From Thalassospira sp. TSL5-1 (GTDB lineage Bacteria > Pseudomonadota > Alphaproteobacteria > Rhodospirillales > Thalassospiraceae), in contig NZ_KV880642.1 of NCBI RefSeq assembly GCF_001907695.1, forward strand, positions 64,434 to 122,117: 57,684 nucleotides of DNA, written 5' to 3'. Position numbers and translations under genes: made by a program. Position 1 is the first letter of the stretch; each line of letters opens with the position of its first letter. Shown here piece by piece: positions 45,272 to 57,200 of this stretch. Under the pieces are notes generated by a model. The model was not told the origin of the DNA, made no database searches, and worked only from the letters and a program-made list of their open reading frames with translations.

Positions 45272-48200
45272 ATGCGGACAATTCGTAATTGGGTTTCGGG
45301 CAAGCGTAAACACGACCGCGATGCAAAGGTCAGCCATGCAGCGTTGCTGGCCGCACCCATCCGTGTGACCCGGCGTCTGCATGTGGAGCCGATTGAACCG
45401 CGTGTTCTTTTGTCGGCAGATCCTTTGGAAACAAAATATACCGATGATATCAGCGCGGCACTGACCCAGGTTGAAAACCTGCTCGATAATCTCGAAGGTC
45501 ATGATCTGTTTGCCGATCCGTTGCCAATGGTGGTGGGGACGGAGGCTTCTTCTGGTGCCGGGGCCATTGCCGATATTAGCGACATCTTTCACCAGAATTT
45601 GGTGGACCCCTTAGATAACATCGCTGCAGCGATTGCGAATAGCGAAGATGGCGATCTTTCCAATTTGCAAACGGATTGGAAGGCCTTTTTTGAGAAGTCC
45701 GGCTATTACAATGCCGATGACAGCTCGTTAACGATTGATCATTCCGAGGTAGATGGCAAAGACGTCTATAAAGTCGTTATGTCGCAGGCAATTGATCGCG
45801 ACTTTACCATCGGTGCTGACGACCCCGTACATGATTACAACGTCTCGCTTGATACCAAAGGCCACATGAATTTGACCTTTGATATTGGTTTTACCCTTAC
45901 GGTCGATCAGAGCGCAGCAAGCGAAAGCTCTGCCGTTACCTTCAGTCTTAACAGCCTCAGCTTGAACAGCACGGTTGACCAGGATTTGACCGGTCATACC
46001 CTGACATTGGGTATTGTGCCCTTTAAGGTCGCCGGTACGGCCAATGATTCCTCTGATGGCGGTATCAAATACTCCGTTACCCTAAATGTGGTTGATGGTG
46101 ACAAGCTCGATAACAAATCGACGTCCGAGCTGTCGTCAATTTCCAATCTGACCAATTATGTGACAGTCAGTGCCGCCAATAACGGTACTGCTACGACTGT
46201 TCTTGCCAGTTTGCCGTTGACTCTCGAGGGCCCGGCAGCCGGGATTTCTGGTATTAGCGCGGGTTCGAGCCCGGACATAACTCTTACCGGCGAGGTTGTT
46301 GATCTGGGGGCGGAAGTCAATGTTTCGATGAACACGGAACTGCAACTTCTGTCCAATTTTGATGCCAAGGATTTCCTTGCCATCATGAACAATTTTGTCA
46401 GTGCCGTTGACAGCATTGACCAGGGCGATACCCTGGATGCCAGTTTGCCTTTTACCGATGGTCTTACCATTGGTGAAGCGGTTGATCTTGCTGCCAAAAT
46501 GGAAAATATCATTGCCCAGCTTAGCTCCGAAGTTGGTGTGCTGGGCTTTGACGAACATCAGAGCGCGACTGCAAGCGATGCCAATTCCAGTGTTGACCTT
46601 GTCAGTGACGTAATTGATCTGGGCGAGCATCCTTTCCCTGAATCCGGCCTGACCTTTGTCCTGACCCTGGATGGTCAGGATATTAATCTTAATATCGACA
46701 AGGTGGATACAACGCCAAACGAAGATGGCGGGGAACAACCGATTGACAGCCTGGATGATCTTGTAACCGCGATCAGTGCGGCGCTTGCGACGACGACGGC
46801 TAAAGACCGTGTCAGTGTCAGTCAGCAAAATGGTAAACTTGTTTTTACCGCGTCCAAGAATAGCGATAACAAGCCCGTTAAAATTGAAATTGGCAGCTTG
46901 GCAGGTAAAACCTCCTTTACCAATATCGTCGAGTTTTCCCAGCAGGCTGGCGAACTTTTAGGGTTCACTGGCTCTGCCGAACAAATGATTGATGCGCTGA
47001 ATCTGCGCTTTGTTAACGGTTCGCTCGCAATGGATATCGCGTATGCCGATAGCCAGACCTATAGCGGCGATGTGAATTTTAATGCGGGCAGCGCAACGGG
47101 CGCGCTTGATAGTCTTACCGGTTCGGGTGACATTTCTGTCAAGTCGGTACTCGGGGTTTCGGCAACGCTTTTGATCGATATGCACGCTCTGGGCAACGAC
47201 GTTGACTGGAGCATTTCAACACCCAAACTTTCCGAACTGTTTGGCGGAAATGGTGTTGTTACGACCAATACTGCGAACACAACCGGCCAGGACGGCGTTG
47301 AAGATCTTCAGATCACCATGCGTGATGGTACGCAATATGCGGTTGATGTTGACGAAAATTGGACCGTTGACGAGCTTGTCAGCCATCTGAATGGTCTTGA
47401 TAGCGATCTTCATGTTTCGTTCGATAAAGATACCTTCAGAATCACCATCGAGGATGCCTCCAGTAGCACCAGCGGAAATGCTGGTGCTGTGGGTCTGCAT
47501 CTTGGTGAAAACGCCTTTACTGACACAACCGACAGCAACCCGTCTGCCGTATTGACTGGTGTGATTGCTGATAATGCAGATTTTGGTGCCGCAACCTCCT
47601 TCATTTTGAAGGTTGGTAAGTTCTCGCCCGTGATTGTCAATATCGCGGCTGATTCAGGCCGTACAACGGCTCAGGACTTTGCCAACGCAGTTAATGCTGC
47701 GTTGCAGTCAATTGACGTGCCAGAAGATATCCTTGGTGTTGCGTCGAAGCATTACAGTGACATCGTTCATGTTAGTGCCGGAACTTCGGATGGAAAAGCT
47801 GTCCTTGAAGTTGCGACAACGATCACGAATGTCATTAGTACCGATACCAAAAAGATCAGCGAACGCAATCTGATCAATTCTTCATTGCGGATGGAAGCTG
47901 TTGATCTGACCGTAACGTCGATCAATGGTTCTCTGGTTGGTTTTAACCTCGGCATTGAAGGCAGTAACAAGGCCAATTTGTCTGAATCCGTTGGTCGCAT
48001 TACCAGCATCGCTTTGCACGGGGATACCTATTCACAGCATCTTGGTCTTCAGGATCTGAACGCCGCCGTTCATATTGATATGTCGATTACCAACCTTGAT
48101 GCCACCGGCCGTGTTGGATTGATTGATTTTACCGCGAACGGTACGGGGTCTGTTTCGCTAAATGCCGTTGTTTCGGTCCATAATAGCTTCACTGATTCGA

Positions 48201-51200
48201 AAAGCAGTGAAGTCAGGGCAATTACGGCCCATGATATCATTAACAGTGATTCCAGCGCCGCTGTCTCTGATGTGCATTTCAGTTCCGGTAATGGGGAACA
48301 GCCTTATGCACAACTGACATTGTCGAATGTCGATGTTGCCGGTGATGTTCTTGATAATCTCACCGTTGGTAATATTTCGATCACGATGGATCAGTTGGAT
48401 TCCATTAGCGATTTGAAGAACCTGACACCGACCGTTGATCTGGGTGGTTTGGACAATGAAAATGTTTCGGCCCTGACGGACCTAGACGTTAATAGCATTG
48501 TCGCAGCACTTCAAAATGCGCTGCAATATATCAGTGGCAAATATGCGGGCTCTGACCTGGCAGCAGATTTACCGCTTCTGGGCATGAGCGCCACCGGTCT
48601 TCTGGATTTTGCCGCCGATATCCAGTCCAAACTTTTGGCTTTCAAAAACAATCCGTCTTCTGGTCTGGGTGATCTTGAAGCCGCGCTTAAGACCGCCTTT
48701 GGTATGGATGTCAACAGCTCGGCCATTGATGTTCATTTGAACCAGGACCAGTCGGCCCTGATGATTGACATCAATTATTCGCCGACCAGCCTTAGCAGCA
48801 AGCAATCGCTTAATCTGGCAATTGGCGATCTGGCGGATCAGGCCAACGACCAGGGGGTAAAGGATCTTCTGGGCGGCCTTGAAAATATTGTTGATGTTAA
48901 CGGTACCGGCCTTGTCGATGTTACAGCGGCTGCAACCGTTGGGCTCACGCTTGGTTTCCGTCTTAGCCAGCCTGAAAACAGCACTCCTGCATCGGGCAGC
49001 ACGGCAATTGGCAACCTGAATGGCGGGCAGGGCATAGGTACCAATACGTCCAATAAAACCGACCTGTCGATCAAACTGGCCAATGGTGAAAGCTTTGAAG
49101 TTGACCTTGATGCTCTGATTACCAGTGGCGCAACAGTTTCTGATATTGTTGCCGGTATTCAGCAGGCAGCTACAACTGCCGGGATTGACAGTTCTGAATT
49201 AACAATCGGCATCGATGAAAATGGCAGCCTTGTTTTTACCGATCTGACTACGGCAGATACGACCTCAATTCCGTCCGGGCTGGATGATCTGGGACTGGAT
49301 AATGCAGCCAGTGGCAGTGTGATTTCCGGTACCTTTGGCGATGGATTTAACCCCAAAGCCGCCTTTGATTTTGCCATTTCCGTCAATGGGGCCGCATCTG
49401 TAACCGTCCATCTGGATGCTGACGAAAATCGTACTGCCAGCGATTTCGAGGCTGCGTTGCAAAGTGCGCTTGGCAAAGCCTTCATGGCGACCGCGAATGT
49501 GAATGGTATCGCGAATTCCGTGCCGGATTATGCCTCCCTTGGCAGTCTGATTACCGTTTCGGTCAGTGGACAAAACCTTTCGCTAAGCGCGGATACTGAC
49601 CTTTTGGGTGGCAGCGCCACCTTACAGGTTTCCGACGTCGCTTCGACCAGTGCCGAGCCGGGGCTGGTTGTCAAATCGATCAACGGTTCGACAGCAGCCG
49701 AAGACCTGGGGATTGCTTCTGCCTCAACAAATATTGTTGACGGTGTTCTTACCGGCGGCAAGCTTTATGCCGATAGCAATAATGATCGTTTCTTCATTGA
49801 TACCCAGAACAGCAAAGTTCACTTTGACCTTTCGGTTTCTGCGAATGATTTGAACTTCAATACCAACTTTGGTGCTGCGACCGGTAAAATCACCGGTGGT
49901 TCGGTGGCACTGGGCAGCCTGGCCGGCAGTGCGGTTGCCGGGCAGTCGGGTTTTGGGGTTTCTGGTCCTGCAACATTCGATTTGACCCTGAATGATGAAT
50001 ATAACGGGTCGGCGAATGATGACCGTTTGTATTTTAACGAAATCAGCACCAACAACATTGCCGATATTGCCAATGTTGCCTCGAATGTCGCTGTTAAGGC
50101 AGACCTGCCGCTGAGCATTGGCGGTGTGAACTTCAATCCCGGTGTTGGTGTTCAGGCCAGCGATTATTTCGGTGATGGCAAAGTGGTCAAAGTGACCAGT
50201 GCCGATCTGGGCGATAGCCTGGATGCCGGTAGCATCCTTAATAATCCGGGTTTGCTGTTAAATGGTTTGGATTATTTTCTTAGCCAGCTTGAAGGTCAGA
50301 TTGAAAACCGGCTGCTTGAGCTGGATCTACCCTTTATTGGCGATGCACTTGGCGTAACCGCGGAATATTTCCAGGATCTACATCAGGGTCTGATTGATTC
50401 GATCACGGAATCCATCCAGGATTTCCAGGATGACAATCCTGGTGTTTTGGTGCCAACCAACACTGTTGTTGAACATGCTCTTGAAGCGGTTCTCAAGCAG
50501 ATTGGCGCTGTTGATGGGGCGGACCACAACAAGGATGTCGATGTCATTGCCGTTTATGATCAGGACCTTGATGAAGTCCGTTTTTCGGCTGATATTCACT
50601 GGGATTTCTATGATCAGGACGTAAATCTCTCCCAGGATCTGGGGATCGCAGGGCTTGGACTGGATGTTTCAAGCGGCAAGGTCAATCTTGAACTTGGCAT
50701 GGATTTCGATTTTGACTTTGGTGTGAATGCCTCTCAGGGTTTCTTTGTTGAAACCGGAGCCATTGACGAACTCGTGGTAACTTTCAATCTGGATTTCAGT
50801 GATCTGAATGCCAAGGGCCAGCAAGGCATCCTGAATTCCGAAATCACGAATAATGGGTCCGCTTTCTCCGGGACGGTTACTTTCGACATTAACCCGGATC
50901 AGGGCAGTGTCAGTGCTAATGATATCGTTGAAAATAACCGCAGCCATGATGGACGTCTGACATTTTCAGAAGTTCGCACGGTAAATCATCTGTTTGCATC
51001 CACGATAGATGCAAGTGGCCATCTTGATTTTCATCTTCGCACTTTGGCGACCGATTCTGCGCTTGGTGCTGGTCTGCCGGAATTGTCGCATGATCTGCAT
51101 GTCGGTTTTGATTTCGATCATCAGAAATTTGGTGATGGAACGGCGGCAGATATTGATTATGACACGCTGGAATATCTTAATGTATCAATTAATCTGGCAA

Positions 51201-54200
51201 AGATTATTACCGATACCCTGTTGCCTATTTTTGAAACCATCGATTCAATGCTGGATCCGATCCGTCCGCTGATCGAATTCCTCACTTCGCCGATACCAGG
51301 TATCTCGCAGATTCTTGGCAGTCTGTCGATTTTGGACATGGCCCGAAGTGTGGGTGCGGTAAACGATAACGCTTTCAACTTTATCAATACACTTGATAAT
51401 ATTATTGACCTGATTGCGCAGGTGAAGGCGTTCAAGACGGGCGCGGCCTCATCAATCAGTTTCGCCAACTATGGCTCATATAGCTATGATGGTGATACGG
51501 TTCTGAAAAACCCGAATGGTGTTGGCAGCATCAATCTTCTTGATGAAATTGATTATGATCACTACGCCTTTGCCAACATTGATTCTCTTAAAACCGAAAT
51601 GGGTATTTCTGGCGGGTTGCTTGATGATCTGACGAAAGAAACATGGATCAATGTCTTCTCACTTCCCGTTTTGTCAGATACCAAACTAGCCCTTAAATTC
51701 TTAACCGGTCAGACCGACAATGTGGAGCTGTTCCACTTTGATCTGCCGAAGTTCGACGTTGATTTTGAGTGGGAGAAAAGTAAAGAATATCCGCTTTATC
51801 CGCCATATTTGAATCTTGAAGTCGGAATTGGTGCTTCATTGAAAATAACCTTTGATCTTGCAGGCGGGTATGACTTGCATGGTCTGGTTGAGTTCATTGA
51901 AAGTGGCGATCCGATCTCCGTGTTTGACGGATTCTATATTTCCGACCTGCATCAAGGCAGTAAGGATATACCGGAAATTGTTCTGGTTGGCGAAATATTT
52001 GGCTCGGCCAGTGTCAAAATCAATGCCGGGATTGTGTCTGCCTCTGGTGGCTTGAAGCTGGCACTTGGTACGCAAATCAATTTCGATATCAACGATCCGA
52101 ATGGTGATGGTAAGCTGCGCCCATCCGAATTCCTCGGTCTGATGAGTATTTCTCCTGAGTATCTATTTGATATTCATGGCGAACTTTATGTCCGTGTCGC
52201 TGCTATTGGTGATGTGACGCTTCACCTCCTTTTCACCAACAAAACGCTATTTGAAATCGACAAAACCCTGTTTAAGGCAACCCTCTTTAGTTGGGATTTG
52301 AATCCGCCAAACGAACCGGTTCTGGCGAACCTTGATAATGGCACGCTGACCATCAATATGGGTACGCATGCCGGGGATCGTCTGGTTCAGAATACTGAAG
52401 ACGGTGATGAAACCTTCTACATCAAGCATGTAGGTGGCACAGCTGGCGATGAAACGATCGAGGTTCGCTCCACGCTGTTTAACAATGTTGTTCAGACCTT
52501 CAGTCACGTTAAATCCGTTGCCGCATTTGGCGGGGCGGGCAATGACCAGATTATCCTGAGCGGTATTGCCTCCAATATGGTGCTCGATGGCGGGGCAGGG
52601 AACGATGTAATCCGTCTTGATGGTAACGGCATTTCAGGCGGTACCATGAGCACGGGCAATGCCGTTATTCGTGCGGGCAAGGGCGATGACACCGTTTATG
52701 GTGGCTCCGGTAATGACAGCATCTTTGGCGATGTTGGCAATGATACGATCTATGCTGGCGCCGGGAATGATTATGTTGAAGCCGGAAGCGGCAACGACAT
52801 TATTCATGGCGGTACCGGGGACGACATCATTTATGGTGGGTCAGGCAATGATGATATCTTCGGTGAGGATGGCAACGACACCCTGTTCGGTGAGCGTGGG
52901 CTAGACCTGATTATCGGCGGTCTGGGAGACGATAAGCTTTACGGTGGCGATGGCTCCGACATTATGTTTGGCGATAAAGCCACAGTATCGGACGACAGAT
53001 TGACGCTTGAAGCCTCCTCGTCTGAAGGTGGGAATGATACCCTGTATGGTGATGGCGGCGCCGACTATATGTTTGGTGGTGCTGGTGCCGACCTGGTCAC
53101 TGGTGGTGACGGCAATGACATCATGTTTGGCGATACCGGCACCATCACCTTTGCCGATAATGGTATGCTGATTGAAGCCAATACTAATGTTGCAGCGTCG
53201 GTTGGTGGTAACGATACCTTGCTGGGTGGTGACAACGAAGACATCATCTTTGGCGGTATCGGTGACGACATTATTGATGGTGGCAACCACAATGATGTTC
53301 TGCTCGGCGATACAGGATTGGTTCAAGGTGCTGCTGGTGCAACAATGTCGGGCCAGTATTTGGTCAAGGGCGATAACCGGGCATCGGGTAAAGACAATAT
53401 CAAGGGTGGTAGCGGTAACGACATCCTGATTGGCGGTCTGGGTTCTGACAAACTGTATGGCGAAGTAGGTCGCGATGTTGTCGGTGGTGACAGTATCAGC
53501 CTGTTGCGCAGCCAGCCCAATACCATCCTTGACGTGATTTCCGTCGAAACCGTTGATGAAGGTCAGGGATCTTCCGACATTATCGATGGCGGGTCGGGTA
53601 CTGACATGCTGTTGGGCGGCGGTGGAACTGGCATTGCCGAGGGCACCAATGTTAGTGGTGATGTCATCACCGGCGGAACGGGCTCGGACATTATTCTTGG
53701 CGATTACGGCAAGATCGAACCGTCAACAGGCCTTGGTGCGACCGTTACCGGGCGTGACGGCAGCAACAGTGGTAATGATCTGATCAATGCGGATAGCGGT
53801 TATGATATCGTCATTGGTGGCGGTGGCAACGACACCATTGATGGTGGCGACGGCAACGATACCCTGTTGGGCGATATCGGGACGGTTTCGCGCGACAAGG
53901 TGGCCCGTATTTTGCGGGCGGAAACCACCAACGAGAATATTGGCGGCAACGATATTATCAATGGCCGTGCCGACAATGATGTGATTATCGGCGGTACGGG
54001 CGCGGATACCCTGACGGGTGAAGACGGTATTGATGTCATCCTCGGTGATCTGGGTTATGTCACCACGGCAAATGGTACGGATGCCGATATTGTTGCCCGT
54101 AATGCTGCTAATGGCGGCAATGACACCATTTTTGGCAATGCAGGCAATGACTTCCTGATTGGCGGCGGCGGCAATGACACCATCAATGGCGGTGAAGGCA

Positions 54201-57200
54201 ACAATTATGTTGCCGGTGATAATGCCGCTGTGACGCGCAGCGTTTATACAGTGGCCGAAGGTTCTGATGATCCGTTAACCGAGCTTGCCGCTGATCCGGT
54301 GCTGAAGTTCGAAACGCTTGAGGAAGCCCTGGGCGGCAATGACATCATTGAAACCGGTGCTGGCAATGATGTGATCCTCGGGGGGGTTGGTAATGATTCC
54401 ATTACCGCAGGTGATGGTAACGACATCATCCTCGGCGATCTTGGCATTGTCATTCCGATGGGGAGTGTCGGACCGGACGTAATTGCTCGCAATGGCAGCC
54501 TTGGCACGACGAACAGGGATATCATCAGCGCGGGTGACGGGAACAAGGTTGTTCTGGGTGGCTCTGGTGATGACACCATCACGATTGGTACCGGCGCGAC
54601 CAATGGTGCGGGCTTTACCAACTATATCTCTGGCGATCTTGCCGAACTGAAACGGGATGTCGATGGCAACCTGATCAGCTTTGAAACGGTTGACGAAACT
54701 TTTGGTGGCAATGACACCATCACGACGGGCGCATCTACCGGGAATGATTTCATCCTAGGTGGTACCGGTGACGACACCATTTCAAGCCACAATGGTAATG
54801 ACACCATTCTGGGTGACCTTGGAAAAATCCTGCGTGTTGGCGTGGCCGGGTTGGAAGTCACTGCCCGGAATGGTGACATCGTTCTGAGTGGCACAACCAA
54901 CAAAGACACCATTACAGCCGATGACGGGAATAAGATCGTTCTGGGTGGTTCTGGTGGTGACAGCATCACGATTGGTACCGGTGCGACCAGTGGAGCTGGT
55001 TTCACCAACTATATCTCTGGCGACCTTGCCGAACTGAAACAGGATGCCAATGGCAACCTGGTCAGCTTTGAAACGGTTGAAGAGAGCATTGGAGGCAACG
55101 ACACCATCACGACGGGCGCATCTACCGGGAATGATTTCATTCTTGGTGGTACCGGTGATGACACCATTTCAAGCCACAATGGTAATGACACCATTCTGGG
55201 TGACCTTGGAAAAATCCTGCGTGTTGGCAGTGCCGGGTTGGAAGTTACTGCCCGGAATGGTGACATCGTTCTGAGTGGCACAACCAACAAAGACACCATT
55301 ACAGCCGATGACGGGAATAAGATCGTTTTGGGTGGTTCTGGTGGTGACAGCATCACGATTGGTACCGGTGCGACCAGTGGAGCTGGTTTCACCAACTATA
55401 TCTCTGGCGACCTTGCCGAACTGAAACAGGATGCCAATGGCAACCTGGTCAGCTTTGAAACGGTTGAAGAAAATGTTGGTGGCAATGACACCATCACGAC
55501 GGGTGCATCTACCGGCGATGATTTCATTCTGGGCGGTATTGGGGCGGATACCATTGATACCTCGAACGGTACCGATATTATTCTCGGTGATCTTGGTATC
55601 ATCATTCCGGTAGGGAATGCCGGACCGGATGTTATTGCTCGCAATGGTAATATCGGGTTGGTTAACGATGACACCATTCGTGCGGCAGACGGGAACAAGG
55701 TTGTTCTGGGTGGTTCTGGTGATGACACCATCACGATTGGTACCGGTGCGACCAACGGTGCCGGTTTCACCAACTATATTTCGGGCGATCTTGCCGAACT
55801 GAAACGCGATGCCAATGGCAACCTGATCAGCTTTGAAACAGTTGAAGAGAGCATTGGTGGCAACGACACCATCACGACGGGCGCATCTACCGGGAATGAT
55901 TTCATCCTTGGTGGTACCGGTGATGACACCATTTCGAGCCATAATGGTAACGACACCATTCTGGGTGACCTTGGAAAAATCCTGCGTGTTGGCAGTGCCG
56001 GGTTGGAAGTTACTGCCCGGAATGGCGATATCATTCTGAATGGCACGACCAACAAAGACACCATTACAGCCGATGACGGGAATAAGATCGTTCTGGGTGG
56101 TTCTGGTGGTGACACCATCACCATTGGTACAGGGTCAACCAGTGGAGCTGGTTTCACCAACTATATCTCTGGCGACCTTGCCGAACTGAAACAGGATGCC
56201 GATGGTAATCTGATCAGCTTTGAAACGGTTGAAGAAACCATTAGTGGCGATGATACCATCACAACCGGTGCGGGTGCCGGAACTGACTTTATTCTTGGCG
56301 GTATCGGCAAGGATAAAATCACCAGTGGTAATGGTGATGACACCATTTTGGGCGACCTGGGCATTATCGTGCCGAAGGGCAGTGATGGCGCAGACGTTAA
56401 AGGCCGGAATGGTAATCTGGATACCGCCGCTGATGACGAAATCAATGCCGGAAATGGCAATAATGTTGTTATTGGTGGATCGGGTGCTGATACCATCACA
56501 ACCGGTAGCGGCGCGGATTATATCTCTGGTGACTTGGCTGAACTAACCCGCAAGGCGGACGGAACGCTGGTTCTGTTTGAAACGGTCGAAGAAAGTATTG
56601 GCGGTGCCGATACCATTTCTGCCGGTGCTGGAAATGACGTGATCTTTGGCGGCCAGGCTGGTGATACCATTTTTGCCGGTGCTGATAATGACGTCATCCT
56701 GGGGGATGCCGGATATCTCAAGCTTGATGATTCGCCAATCTTTGTGATTGCTGAAAAGAAAGACTGGGATTTGGGGACGCATTTCACCCTTGAAACCCGG
56801 AACCAGGCTGTTGGGGGTGACGACAGCATCTTCGGCAATGCAGGCAATGACATCATCATTGGTGGTTCGTTTGACGATTATATGGAAGGCAATGACGGCA
56901 ATGATGCCATTATTGGCGACCAGGGTGGGGCCACTTACCGAGACACCACGGACCGTCTTGAAATTCATACCAAGGAACTTCTTGCCGAAAATAACGGCAA
57001 TGATACGCTCTTTGGTAATGCAGGTAACGATGAATTGCTTGGCGGTGCCTTTGAAGATGATCTTTTTGGTGGTGCCAATGACGATATCCTGATCGGGGAC
57101 GAAGGCGAAGTGTATTATGGCTTCGTTCCGCGTGAACCTGGCAAGGAATATCACGACAGCCTGCCGCGGATGGCACGTTCAACGGAATCCTTTACCGGTC

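Noticed and set aside
54244..56859. Series of similar minus-strand open frames of 112-128 codons
   Set aside because: They are the stop-free complement of the RTX tandem repeats. Their similarity only reflects the DNA repeat of the plus-strand gene.
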